In this document: positions 51,243 to 60,126 of the stretch, piece by piece
How the letters are laid out: every line of letters begins with the position of its first letter
How positions within the stretch are numbered: the first letter of the stretch is position 1
NCBI GenBank assembly: GCA_035575515.1
Contig: DATLXU010000060.1
Coordinates: 62,001 to 126,000, forward strand
Direction of reading: 5' to 3'
Length of the DNA: 64,000 bases
Source of the DNA: DATLXU01 sp035575515
Lineage (GTDB): Bacteria; Acidobacteriota; Blastocatellia; UBA7656
The notes under the pieces: generated by a model
Told to the model about the DNA's origin: nothing
Databases searched by the model: none
Seen by the model: only the letters and a program-made list of their open reading frames with translations
Program-made: the position numbers and the translations under genes

Positions 51243-53507
51243 TCAATTCTCAAACGAAGTGATCGTCAATTCATCATCCTTGAAATCAACCTCGAAGCGG
51301 TTGCCTTCTTTCCAGCGGGTCGTGACAGGCAGCTTCACCATCTCGTCAATCGTGCGCTTGAGGAATCGCGCGCCGTAGGCGGGGCTGAAGCCCTTTTCGA
51401 CCAGATGCACAACCGCAGCGTCGCTGACTTCGAGCAGCTTGCCCTGATGCCGCATCTGCCGCTTGATCTTGCTGAGGTAAAGCTCGGCTATCTGCTTCAC
51501 TTCGTCCTGAGTCAGAGGCGAGAAGACTACTATCTCGTCAATGCGGTTGCGGAACTCAGGCGAAAACCTCTCTTCCGCAGCCTTGATGACCTCGCGCTTG
51601 ATCTGCTGCACGTCGGCCAGTGTCTTTGTGCCAAACCCGAGCGGCTTCATGTACTTTTTGAAATTGTCCGAGCCGAGGTTCGACGTCATTATGATGATTG
51701 CGTCTGAAAGATAGACTTTTTTGCCGCGCCCGTCAGTTATCCATCCTTCGTCAAACGCCTGAAGGAAGAGGTTCAACAGGTACGGCGATGCTTTTTCGAT
51801 TTCATCAAGCAGCAGAACCGTGTACGGGTTATCGCGCAAGCGTTCGGTGAGTATCCCGCCGCGCTCGCTTCCGACAATGCCGCGCGGCATGCCGATCAGC
51901 TTTTCAATCGCGATGGTTCCGTCCTGATACTCGGACATGTCAATGCGGACCATCTTCTCTTCGTCGCCGAACATGAACTCGGCTACCGCTTTCGCAAGCT
52001 CGGTCTTTCCGACGCCCGTAGGTCCCAGAAACAACAGCACGCCATCGGGCTTGTAGAAATTTTCTTTGAGCGGCCCTTTGTTCAGTCGCAGCCGCTGGGC
52101 AACAGCCTTGATGGCTTCCTTCTGCCCGATGACGCGCGCCGAAAGCGCTTCTTCCATGTCGGCGAAACGGTCGTTCGTGTCGCGGAATATCATGTCGCGC
52201 GGGATGCGCGACTCTTGGCTTATCACGTCAATGATATGCTCGCTGCGCACTTCCGAATTATCAGGATTGTTGATCTCAACTTTGACCGCAGCCGTGTCGA
52301 GCCAGCCTATGACCTTGTCGGGCAGGTGCAGGTTGCGAACATAACGCGGAGCCATTTCAAGCGCAGTCTCTATGGCTTCGTCCGAAATCGTCACCGAGTA
52401 GTTTCGCTCAAGTCGCGGACGCACGCCGACGATTATCTTGCGCGTGTCCTCGACCGACGGCTCGTCAACCTTCACGAGTCTAAAGCGGCGCGCCAAAGCT
52501 TCGTCTTCCGCAATGTACTCTTTGTACTCGGTCATCGTGGTCGCGCCGATTATGCGAATCTCGCCGCGAGCGAGCGCCGACTTGAACATGTTCGCCGCGT
52601 CGGAACTGGCTCCCAGAGCCGATCCTGCGCCGATGATGGTGTGCGCTTCGTCAATGAAGAGGATGAGATTTTCGCGCTCTTTGACTTCGTTTATGATTCC
52701 TTGAATGCGCTCCTCGAACATCCCGCGCAGCATTGTGCCCGCGACTATGCCCGACATCTGAAGCTGAACTATATGCGCGTTGCGAAGTCGCTGCGGGACG
52801 CTTTCAGGCTCAAGCTCTATTTTGCGAGCGAGTCCTTCGACGACGGCGGTTTTGCCAACGCCCGCTTCGCCAACGAGCATCGGCGAATTGGCGCGCTCGC
52901 GATGACAGAGTATCTCAATCATCTGGCGAATCTCTTCGTTGCGCCCGATGACCGGTGGCAGCTTGTCCTGGCGCGCGAGCTTGTTGAGACTCACGCCGAA
53001 ATGTTTCAGGTAAGGCGGAAGCTCGTAGCGGCGGCGGTACTTCTCTTCTTTCTCTTCGTGGCTGCGCACGCGCGTCTGTATCTTCTGCACGACCATCTCG
53101 CGGTCGGCGCCGAGCCTTCGCAAAAGCTCGACGGGAAAGCTGTGAACATCTTTGAAGAGCGCGACGAACAGGTCGGTTGATTCAATCAATCGGCGACCGC
53201 GCTCATGCGCGTGCTTGAGCGCGTTTGACAGTAGCGTCCTGAGCGAATCAGAAATCTTCATGCCGCGACCGAGATAGTCGCGCTGGCTGAGCTTGGTTTC
53301 TAACGCCTGCAAAACGACCTGCGGGTCGAGGTTGAGACTCTGCATGACTTCATTGAAGAAGGGGCGCTCGACTTCGGCGATAGATATAAAGACGTGTTCT
53401 GGCGCAAGTTGATTGTGGTCGCGCGCGCGGGCTTCTTCATAAGCCTTGCGAATCAGCCTCCGGCCACTTTCAGCGATTTTGTCTGTGTAGATTTCTAGAT
53501 CAATCAT
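51243..53507 (-). CDS. Clp protease ATP-binding subunit (ClpA/ClpC group)
   Basis: A 754-residue double AAA+ unfoldase. The Clp N-domain covers about 1-140 (LAPEHVFISIAEVERPFF). D1 has Walker A GEAGVGKTAVVEGLA and Walker B LILFIDEAHTIIG. D2 has GPTGVGKTELAKAVAEF, VLLLDEIEKASPYLLNLF and a sensor Arg (FSPEFRNRIDEIVVF). There is no long ClpB-type middle coiled coil between D1 and D2. The loop PLGFGTKTLADVQQ fits a ClpP-docking loop. It feeds unfolded proteins to ClpP; no clpP or clpS is next to it. The ATG has no close ribosome site. Confidence 0.9.
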   Translation of the reverse strand: MIDLEIYTDKIAESGRRLIRKAYEEARARDHNQLAPEHVFISIAEVERPFFNEVMQSLNLDPQVVLQALETKLSQRDYLGRGMKISDSLRTLLSNALKHAHERGRRLIESTDLFVALFKDVHSFPVELLRRLGADREMVVQKIQTRVRSHEEKEEKYRRRYELPPYLKHFGVSLNKLARQDKLPPVIGRNEEIRQMIEILCHRERANSPMLVGEAGVGKTAVVEGLARKIELEPESVPQRLRNAHIVQLQMSGIVAGTMLRGMFEERIQGIINEVKERENLILFIDEAHTIIGAGSALGASSDAANMFKSALARGEIRIIGATTMTEYKEYIAEDEALARRFRLVKVDEPSVEDTRKIIVGVRPRLERNYSVTISDEAIETALEMAPRYVRNLHLPDKVIGWLDTAAVKVEINNPDNSEVRSEHIIDVISQESRIPRDMIFRDTNDRFADMEEALSARVIGQKEAIKAVAQRLRLNKGPLKENFYKPDGVLLFLGPTGVGKTELAKAVAEFMFGDEEKMVRIDMSEYQDGTIAIEKLIGMPRGIVGSERGGILTERLRDNPYTVLLLDEIEKASPYLLNLFLQAFDEGWITDGRGKKVYLSDAIIIMTSNLGSDNFKKYMKPLGFGTKTLADVQQIKREVIKAAEERFSPEFRNRIDEIVVFSPLTQDEVKQIAELYLSKIKRQMRHQGKLLEVSDAAVVHLVEKGFSPAYGARFLKRTIDEMVKLPVTTRWKEGNRFEVDFKDDELTITSFEN

Positions 53508-53747
53508 CGTGTGTTCTACTTTCTATTCCCGCGACGGATGCCGCAACCAATTCGGCATTCCACTGTCAACAACAATCTCAAGGGTCCGCAATCAACTCCA
53601 ATTCAAGTATATCAGAGAGATAAGGCGGACTCAAGAATTGCCCATTTTCGCGGGATCACACGGCGAGTTGGCGCGAGCGGCGAACGCCACTCGACCACAC
53701 TTGAACAGAGCGATGTTAGAGATAATGTGGTGCGGCGTCTTAATTCA

Positions 53748-54308
53748 TCAATCGCCGCCGTCGGCAGCTTCCTTCAGCTTGCGCTTTGCCAATTGCTGGC
53801 GCATGCCCTGCGTGTAGAGCTTGACGAACTCAAGAGCGGAGAGCTTCTGTGGCGCGCCCTCGTAATAAAAAGTGCAAGCCTGTCCCACTTCGCGCTGGAG
53901 CAGTTTCAAATCCTTCGGGTCGAGCGGGAATTTCAAACAGGCCTGCGGCGCGTGCGGCGTGGTATAGATCGAGCAGCGAGTGTTGTACGGCCCTTCATCA
54001 ATGAAGAAGGGACACTGAAATTGAATCTTGCAGCAAAGCCCGCAACGATTGCACTCGCCGCGCTGGTAAGCCTTGTAGCGATAGGCGAGGTTGTCGGGCA
54101 GCATGCTGGCCATAACGGTGCGGCGCAATGCGGCCCATGTGTGGATCGAAAATGGCGCGCGAACAATCTTTTTCAAAACGGCTTTCGTCATTTGCCAGTA
54201 GAGCCAGCGGCGCGAGGGCACTTCGAGAGGCAGAGGGTTTACCTTTTGCGGCTGTGAGATGATATCTGTGAAAACGTGAAGCACTCTACCATTTTCTTTT
54301 TCCTTCAT
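53748..54308 (-). CDS. YkgJ-type cysteine-cluster protein
   Basis: A 186-residue protein. The cluster GECNRCGLCCKIQFQCPFF (about 104-122), followed by GPYNTRCSIYTTPHAPQACL, supplies six or more Cys that should bind zinc or an iron-sulphur cluster. The N-terminal part is basic and may contact a membrane (RRWLYWQMTKAVLKKIVRAP). Role unknown. ATG 54308 is chosen because AGAGGATT lies just upstream; the frame continues upstream to 54437 with no support. It is followed, across a gene-free spacer, by the divergent nucleotidyltransferase operon. Confidence 0.75.
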   Translation of the reverse strand: MKEKENGRVLHVFTDIISQPQKVNPLPLEVPSRRWLYWQMTKAVLKKIVRAPFSIHTWAALRRTVMASMLPDNLAYRYKAYQRGECNRCGLCCKIQFQCPFFIDEGPYNTRCSIYTTPHAPQACLKFPLDPKDLKLLQREVGQACTFYYEGAPQKLSALEFVKLYTQGMRQQLAKRKLKEAADGGD

Positions 54309-54671
54309 TATTAATCCTCTTTTAAGAACTCGACTGTAGGCAACTCCGCATTTCAATAACTCTAAATTCTTTGAGGGGGATTGCGTCCTACAAGCAAAGC
54401 TGCAAGCAAGTCGGCAGCCCAACCATAGTATCACCAAAGTTGCAGCACCGGCAAACGGGGCTGACGGTCAGCACGACTCGCGCGCACATTCGATTACTGA
54501 TGCGTATGATTTCAAGCTTCGCTGCAAGCTATCAATACGCAGAGAGAAGCAATCAAGCCGTCGCTTTGTTGCGAGTTGATGCGCTGCGCGCGATTAGTTG
54601 CGCGCTTCAAGGTGGCACAACGCTTGCCCTGAAAACTCAATGCTCAAATCGCGCGGAGAGGAGTCATGCCT
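54309..54671. other. Gene-free spacer between divergent genes
   Basis: These 363 bases lie between the YkgJ-type gene (minus) and the nucleotidyltransferase gene (plus). No convincing coding frame, repeat array or hairpin is seen. Only the GGAGAGGAG ribosome site of the nucleotidyltransferase gene at its right end is clear. A divergent promoter region is the natural reading. Confidence 0.5.
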
Positions 54672-55310
54672 ATGTCGGCTATATCGGCGCTCATAGAATC
54701 GGACAACGAAGTTTTTCATCAGGTGCTCGATGAAGTTATAAACGCTCTGGACGAAAGCGGCATCAAATATTGCCTGATGGGCGGCATCGCAGCGACCGCG
54801 CTCGGCGGCCACCGCTTCACGCACGATATTGACGTATTCGTCAAAGCGGAAGACGCTGATAGGGTGATCAACGTTCTGGCGAAGGCTGGATTCAAAACCG
54901 AAAAGACCGATCCCGTGTGGCTCTACAAGGCATTCAAGAACAACGTGATGGTTGACATCATCTTTCAATCGTCAGGGCCAATCTTTTTGGACGACGAGAT
55001 GATTGAGCGTTCAACCGTTGTGAGCTTTAACGGCAAGAGCGTTCGCACGCTTGGGCCTGAAGACCTTTTCATCATCAAATCGCTTGTGCTCAACGAGCAC
55101 ACTTTAAGCATTGACGCGCGGTGCATGCGACACATCAGCGACCTGCTGAGCATACTTCGCGTGAGCGAGCTTGATTGGGACTACATACTGAAGCGGGCGC
55201 GCATGGGGCCGCGCCGCATACTGAGCATGATGCTGCTCGGCCAGTCGCTCGATCTGCTCGTCCCGAACCGCGTCGTCAGAGAGCTTGTTCGCATGCTTGA
55301 GCTTTGCTGA
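54672..55310 (+). CDS. Nucleotidyltransferase-fold protein
   Basis: A 212-residue protein with the minimal nucleotidyltransferase signature: GIKYCLMGGIAATALGGHRF followed by THDIDVFVKAEDADRVI (the G-G then D-x-D motif of the Pol-beta superfamily). A third acidic residue lies in KNNVMVDIIFQS. Substrate unknown; kanamycin nucleotidyltransferase-like, toxin-antitoxin (MNT) or tRNA-modifying roles are alternatives. ATG 54672 is spaced 8 bases from GGAGAGGAG and is preferred to ATG 54666. A BON gene follows after 16 bases, in an apparent three-gene operon. Confidence 0.78.
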   Translation: MSAISALIESDNEVFHQVLDEVINALDESGIKYCLMGGIAATALGGHRFTHDIDVFVKAEDADRVINVLAKAGFKTEKTDPVWLYKAFKNNVMVDIIFQSSGPIFLDDEMIERSTVVSFNGKSVRTLGPEDLFIIKSLVLNEHTLSIDARCMRHISDLLSILRVSELDWDYILKRARMGPRRILSMMLLGQSLDLLVPNRVVRELVRMLELC

Positions 55311-55326
55311 AGCCGCAGGAGGCGCG

Positions 55327-55581
55327 ATGAACCTCGATTATCAATACCTTGTCGGCAAGATTCAGAATGCGCTTGCGACAGATCCGAGAACCAGCAAGCA
55401 GGACGTGAAGGTGATGATTCACAGCGGGCGCATTCACCTGATGGGGCAGACTTCGACCGACGAGCGAAGGCACACGATTGCCAAAGTTGTCTCCGAAGTC
55501 GTCCCCGATATGGAAGTGCGCAACGAGATGACAGTGATTGAATTGACCGAACCTGCTCAAGCGGAGGTAATCAGTGATTAG
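55327..55581 (+). CDS. Short BON-domain protein
   Basis: An 84-residue protein made of one BON-like domain: YLVGKIQNALATDPRTSKQD, then VKVMIHSGRIHLMGQTSTDE, then VVSEVVPDMEVRNEMTVIEL. BON domains bind phospholipids or glycans. There is no signal peptide, so it should be cytoplasmic, unlike most BON proteins. AGGAGG lies 4 bases before the ATG. It overlaps the phosphoesterase gene by 8 bases, and the two are surely co-translated. Confidence 0.78.
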   Translation: MNLDYQYLVGKIQNALATDPRTSKQDVKVMIHSGRIHLMGQTSTDERRHTIAKVVSEVVPDMEVRNEMTVIELTEPAQAEVISD

Positions 55582-56347
55582 AGTGGCCGCGGTTGGCGAC
55601 GTTCATTTCTCAGAAGATTCGAGAGGCAAGCTGCGCGATTACTGGAGCCGACTGCACGAATGCGCAGATATGCTTTTGATTGCTGGAGACCTGACGACTC
55701 ACGGAGAAGCTCGACAGGTCGAAGTGCTCGCCGATGAGCTTGACCTAGTGCAGGTGCCCGTTGTCGCCGTGCTTGGCAATCACGATTATCACAGCGATGA
55801 AGAAAAACAGGTGCGCCGCGCGCTTGAGCGCCGACGCATAACGGTGCTCGAATGCGAGAGCGTGACTCTGGAAGTGAACGGCGTGAGCGTGGGAATAGCA
55901 GGCACAAAGGGCTTCGGCGGAGGATTCGCGGGAGCCTGCGCAACCCCCTTCGGCGAGCGTGAGATGAAGACTTTCATACATCACACGGAACGGCTCGCCG
56001 CAAGGCTCGAAGAAGAGCTGAGCGGATTGAGAACCGATTATCGAATCGCGCTGCTTCATTACTCGCCCGTCAAGGAGACGCTTGCGGGCGAGCGGCTTGA
56101 GATATATCCATTCTTGGGAAGCTACCTGCTGGCCGAAGCGATTGACAGCGCGGGCGCGGACCTCGCATTGCACGGCCACGCGCATCACGGGCAGGAAAAA
56201 GGGATAACGCCGGGCGGCGTGCCCGTGCGCAACGTCGCGCTACCGGTGCTCAGACACGCTTACGCCGTTTATCAGCTTGCAAAATCCGAATTGGATTCAT
56301 CCGAGAAGATCGAAGCTGAATTGAGCGCAGGCACTGTTTGCAGTTGA
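55574..56347 (+). CDS. Calcineurin-like metallophosphoesterase
   Basis: A 257-residue phosphoesterase with the complete metal-ligand set: AAVGDVHFSEDSRG (D-x-H), LLIAGDLTTHGEA (GD), VAVLGNHDYHSDEEK (GNHD), ALLHYSPV (H) and ALHGHAHHGQ (GHAH). It should cleave a phosphomonoester or phosphodiester with two metal ions in the cytoplasm. GTG at 55574 is used, since GGAGG lies 8 bases upstream and the start overlaps the BON stop. It closes the nucleotidyltransferase-BON-phosphoesterase unit. Confidence 0.85.
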   Translation: MIRVAAVGDVHFSEDSRGKLRDYWSRLHECADMLLIAGDLTTHGEARQVEVLADELDLVQVPVVAVLGNHDYHSDEEKQVRRALERRRITVLECESVTLEVNGVSVGIAGTKGFGGGFAGACATPFGEREMKTFIHHTERLAARLEEELSGLRTDYRIALLHYSPVKETLAGERLEIYPFLGSYLLAEAIDSAGADLALHGHAHHGQEKGITPGGVPVRNVALPVLRHAYAVYQLAKSELDSSEKIEAELSAGTVCS

Positions 56348-56367
56348 GCGACGGCACAACACCCATT

Positions 56368-58533
56368 TTAGAGTTTAACTTTTATTCCCCCGTTGAAAAC
56401 TCTCCCTTCCGTGTGCGTGTAGATTTCGCTGAAGGTCGGGTTTTGATGCGGCGGAAAAACCACAGGCCCGAATCTTGACTGCCGGGTGTCGGTGATGTTT
56501 TCGGCATTGATGAAGAGACTCACCTTGCCGAAGGTCTTTTCGCCGAAAAGCCCTAACACCCAGAATGGTCTCGTCACGGAGCGGTCCGTCAAAAACTGGC
56601 CGCTAGTGTAATACGCTTCGATGCCCGCCTTGAAATTCGCCTCTCTCTCAAACAGCAGCGCCGAGTTCAACCGGCTCTTCGGCAGCAATGGCAATGTCTG
56701 ATTGCCGACCAGGTATCTCGCTTTCGCATCCGTGAAAGTATAACCGGCAAACAGTTTGACGATGTCATAAACAACTCGCGCGTTCGTCTCAAAGCCCGCG
56801 CTCCTGATGGGGCGACTGGCATTTGCGAAACTGAAAACGCCGTCGCCGGGCAGCAGTATGAGCGGGTTTTCGATCCTCGTGTAGAAGAACATCTGGTTGA
56901 GTGAGTAGGAGAATTTTTCGCCGTTTCGGTTTCTATAGTTAACGTCGAAAGTTCCGCCGCGACTGCGCTCCGCTTTAAGCGTGTTGCCAATCGGCAGGAC
57001 GTTTTGAAAGAGCATCATCTCGGCCTCTTCAGTGAAAATGCTCGGCGCTTTGTAGCCCAGTCCGAAACTTAAGCGGCTGCTAAGATTGTCGCTGAATCTA
57101 TACAACACAGACGCGCGCGGCAACGCGAATGCCCCGTAAGACTTGACGTGATCGAGGCGGAACCCTGCTTCTAAAGACAAGCGTCGGGTGATGGCAAAAC
57201 TGTCTTGAGCGTATCCGCCGAAGGTCGTCCGGCTCTCGTCGCGCTTGATAAGACTGCTGCTGTCGCGGCCCTCTTTGAACCGGTCATAAACAGCGTTGAC
57301 GCCGAAAACGAGCGCGTGCCGTTCAAGCGGGTAAAAATATGAAATGTCGGTGTAAGAATCAATCTGCCTGCCCTTGAACAGGTAGTCGGGAATCTCTATC
57401 TCGCGGGTGAAGAAAGCGACGCTCTGTTTGGCGACAATCTTCCTGCCGTCCGTGAACTCCCGATCAAACTGCACAGTGGTGATGTTGCGGAACGAGTTGT
57501 TCTTCTCAAAATACCGATGAAAGTCGTCTGCCCTGTCGCGAATGACGAACAGATCGCCGCCCTTGCGGTTCTGGTAAGCCGCAAAGTTCCCGACGACGAG
57601 GCGAGTCTTGTCATCGAGGTAGAAGAACAGTCGCGGGTTCAGGTTGAGCGAGTGAGTTCGCGGCAGTTCAGTAAAATCGTCGCCCTCGACATCATACTCC
57701 TTCTGGTAATTGACCGAGCCGAGAAACGTGTAGCCGAAGCGTTTGAACTTTTGTGAGTCGAATAAAGAGAAGTCCGTCCCCAGAGCTGTCGTCTGATTGA
57801 GAACCATTGATGTTGCGCGCTCGTCCTGCGGCTCTTTGCTGATGAAGTTGACGACGCCAGCAATCGCGCCGCCGCCATAAAAAGTGGCCGACGGGCCTTT
57901 GATGATTTCGACCTGTTTCAAATCGAGCGGCGGGATGTCGAGCAGGCTCAGGCTGCCGGAAAATCCGCCAAAGGCCGGAAAGCCGTCTTTGAGAATCTGC
58001 GTGTAGCGGCCATCAAGCCCTTGGATTCGTATGCTCTGAGTGTATGAGGTTGCCGAAGTCTGCTGCACCTTAATGCCCGTGCTTTCGTTAAGCACCATCG
58101 AAACGTTGGCCGGGCGCATGTTGATCTTCTCGTCCACTTCCTCTTCGCTGATGGCTTCGATGCGCGTCGGCACATCGTCAATCTCGCGGCTGATGCGCGT
58201 CGTCGAAGTGATGGTCACTTCGCCCACCTCGTTCGCTTTTATGAAGATTACTTGCTCGCTCTGATCGGCTAGCGGGAAAGTCAACTTCAATTCTTTCGTC
58301 TGGTATCCCGGCGAGAAGATTTCGATTGTCTGCTCGCCGTCTGGGATGTTGATTAATTCGACTCTGCCGTTCGCGTCGGTCGTCCCGGTGATTTCGGTAT
58401 TTAATACTGAAACGGTCGCGCCAGCCACGGGTTCTTTGCTCGCCTCGTTTCTGATCGTGGCTTTGAAAGCATTCTGCGCTAACACTGCTTGCGCCGTTAA
58501 TAAAATGGTCACGGCTAAAAGAACTTTTTTCAT
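56368..58533 (-). CDS. TonB-dependent outer-membrane receptor
   Basis: A 721-residue receptor. The signal peptide is MKKVLLAVTILLTAQAVLAQ. A carboxypeptidase-regulatory-like beta domain follows (about 22-95, EPVAGATVSVLNTEITGTTD). The plug is at about 125-245, with SIRIQGLDGRYTQILKDGFP and GPSATFYGGGAIAGVVNFIS. The remainder is a 22-strand barrel (for example LEAGFRLDHVKSYGAFALPR). It imports a scarce substrate such as a siderophore, cobalamin or metal-binding compound, powered by TonB. The substrate is not readable. The final residue is Leu, not the usual Phe. The next minus-strand gene encodes a small Cys-rich protein. Confidence 0.92.
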   Translation of the reverse strand: MKKVLLAVTILLTAQAVLAQNAFKATIRNEASKEPVAGATVSVLNTEITGTTDANGRVELINIPDGEQTIEIFSPGYQTKELKLTFPLADQSEQVIFIKANEVGEVTITSTTRISREIDDVPTRIEAISEEEVDEKINMRPANVSMVLNESTGIKVQQTSATSYTQSIRIQGLDGRYTQILKDGFPAFGGFSGSLSLLDIPPLDLKQVEIIKGPSATFYGGGAIAGVVNFISKEPQDERATSMVLNQTTALGTDFSLFDSQKFKRFGYTFLGSVNYQKEYDVEGDDFTELPRTHSLNLNPRLFFYLDDKTRLVVGNFAAYQNRKGGDLFVIRDRADDFHRYFEKNNSFRNITTVQFDREFTDGRKIVAKQSVAFFTREIEIPDYLFKGRQIDSYTDISYFYPLERHALVFGVNAVYDRFKEGRDSSSLIKRDESRTTFGGYAQDSFAITRRLSLEAGFRLDHVKSYGAFALPRASVLYRFSDNLSSRLSFGLGYKAPSIFTEEAEMMLFQNVLPIGNTLKAERSRGGTFDVNYRNRNGEKFSYSLNQMFFYTRIENPLILLPGDGVFSFANASRPIRSAGFETNARVVYDIVKLFAGYTFTDAKARYLVGNQTLPLLPKSRLNSALLFEREANFKAGIEAYYTSGQFLTDRSVTRPFWVLGLFGEKTFGKVSLFINAENITDTRQSRFGPVVFPPHQNPTFSEIYTHTEGRVFNGGIKVKL

Positions 58534-58633
58534 TACACTCTCTTTGTCGAATTAGATTCACAAGACCTTCGCGCGAGCTTTGAGCATCGCGGCAATGCGC
58601 TGAAAATTGAGATTTATAAAACGAGGGGGACCG

Positions 58634-59005
58634 TTAAATGCGAAGCGCGAACAAGTCTTTGAGCGGCGGGCTTGCAGAGAATAACTGACCGCGCCGCGAG
58701 GCAAAAGCAATGCCGTCAGTCAGAGGATCAATCGCTAAGATCAAAGGCGTAACAGCGGGTGGAGCCTGAAAATCAGAAACGAGCGTCGAGCGCTGTGGAA
58801 TAGCCGCTTGCGGCAAAGAAGAGACCGGGCAACCTTCGCAACACGAGGCATCTTTCATCTCGGTTGAGAAGATAACGGATGCACACTCGTGTTTTTCCGC
58901 GCTTTCCCGCACACAGATTGAAACGCATGCCGCAAAAAGCCATAAAAAACTTATCGGCAGCAACGCGGCTATTAATCTTTTAACAGGGAAGCGCGCCATC
59001 AACAT
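58634..59005 (-). CDS. Small Cys-rich membrane-anchored or lipoprotein-like protein
   Basis: About 123 residues from ATG 59005 (ATG 58999 and 59014 are alternatives). A hydrophobic helix (LIAALLPISFLWLFAACVSI) is followed by several Cys (CVSICVRES, HECASVIF) and the cluster DASCCEGCPVSSLPQA. That cluster suggests metal binding. The C-terminal part ends PPLKDLFALRI. It lies upstream of the TonB-receptor gene on the same strand, 100 bases away, so a shared role in metal uptake or metal defence is reasonable inference. Family not recognised. Confidence 0.5.
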   Translation of the reverse strand: MLMARFPVKRLIAALLPISFLWLFAACVSICVRESAEKHECASVIFSTEMKDASCCEGCPVSSLPQAAIPQRSTLVSDFQAPPAVTPLILAIDPLTDGIAFASRRGQLFSASPPLKDLFALRI

Positions 59006-59112
59006 CCCCGACATTATACATGTACGATTTGCCTCACGCCAATTGAGTGGCGAGGGGCAGGAGGATCCAGCTTTCGCGGCGCGCAGGAGGAATCGTTTGC
59101 CGAAAGAGGCAT

Positions 59113-60060
59113 TCAAACTGTGCTGCGGTTGGCTATGCGATGGCGGAAGTATTCAATCGTCGCTGCCAGCCCTTCTTCCAGCGGAACCTTCGGCTCCCAG
59201 CCGAGGTGCTTTCGCGCAAGCGTGATGTCGGGCTTGCGGCGGCGCGGGTCGTCCGATGGCAACGGGCGAAACTCTATCCCGGTTTTGCTGCCAACCATCT
59301 CATTGACCATTTGCGCTATCTCAAGCACGGTGTTCTCGCGCGGGTTGCCTAAGTTCACAGGTCCCGTCACACTGGAAGCCATCATGCGAACAAGCCCGTC
59401 AACCAGATCCGAAACATAACAGAACGAGCGCGTCTGCGAGCCGTCGCCATACACAGTTATAGGCTCGCCCCTAAGCGCCTGCACAATGAAGTTTGAAATC
59501 ACACGCCCATCGTCGGGGCACATCAGCGGGCCATAGGTGTTGAAGATCCTGACTATTCGAACGTCAACATCGTTCTGCCTGTTGTACTGCATCGTGAGAG
59601 CTTCGGCCACGCGCTTACCTTCGTCGTACATAGATCGAACGCCAATCGGATTCACGTGGCCCCAGTAGTCTTCCGTCTGAGGATGCACTTCCGGGTCGCC
59701 GTAGACTTCCGAAGTCGAAGCGAGCAGAAATCGCGCGCGCGTGCGCTTCGCAAGACCAAGCAGGTTGTGCGTGCCTATGAAGTTCGTCTTGAGCGTCTTT
59801 ATTCCGTTGGCCTGATAGTGAACGGGCGAGGCGGGGCTTGCGAGATGATAAACCTCGTCAACTTCCAACAGCAGCGGCTCGATGACATCGTGGCGAATCA
59901 ACTCGAATCGAGGATTGCCAATCAGTTCTTGAATATTTTGTCGGCTGCCCGTGACGTAGTTGTCAACGCAAATGACTTCGTTCGCTTCGTCTTCGAGCAA
60001 TCGGCGACACAGGTGCGCGCCGATGAACCCCGCGCCTCCGGCTACAAGTATCCGTTTCAT
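59113..60060 (-). CDS. UDP-glucuronate decarboxylase-like SDR (UDP-xylose synthase type)
   Basis: A 315-residue extended SDR. The dinucleotide loop is VAGGAGFIGAHLCRRLLEDE. YDEGKRVAEALTMQY carries Tyr and Lys of the catalytic triad, with Ser/Thr in LLASTSEVYGDPEVHPQTED. The branch-specific stretches LASPASPVHYQANGIKTLKT and RIFNTYGPLMCPDDGRVISN match UDP-glucuronate decarboxylase, which makes UDP-xylose for surface sugars. The enzyme acts in the cytoplasm with bound NAD. dTDP-glucose 4,6-dehydratase is the nearest alternative. Confidence 0.9.
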   Translation of the reverse strand: MKRILVAGGAGFIGAHLCRRLLEDEANEVICVDNYVTGSRQNIQELIGNPRFELIRHDVIEPLLLEVDEVYHLASPASPVHYQANGIKTLKTNFIGTHNLLGLAKRTRARFLLASTSEVYGDPEVHPQTEDYWGHVNPIGVRSMYDEGKRVAEALTMQYNRQNDVDVRIVRIFNTYGPLMCPDDGRVISNFIVQALRGEPITVYGDGSQTRSFCYVSDLVDGLVRMMASSVTGPVNLGNPRENTVLEIAQMVNEMVGSKTGIEFRPLPSDDPRRRKPDITLARKHLGWEPKVPLEEGLAATIEYFRHRIANRSTV

Positions 60061-60126
60061 AGCTGTAATGATTAGCCTGCGTTTGCCTAATAGTCAAACC
60101 ACGCGCGGCACGGTAACCGACGCGGA

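Noticed and set aside
52215..53180. A 321-codon open frame on the plus strand opposite the Clp ATPase gene
   Set aside because: It is the antisense shadow of a conserved gene with strong motifs; it has no recognisable domain and no ribosome site. Similar long antisense frames opposite kgd (12251-12964) and bshA (2503-3405) are rejected for the same reason.
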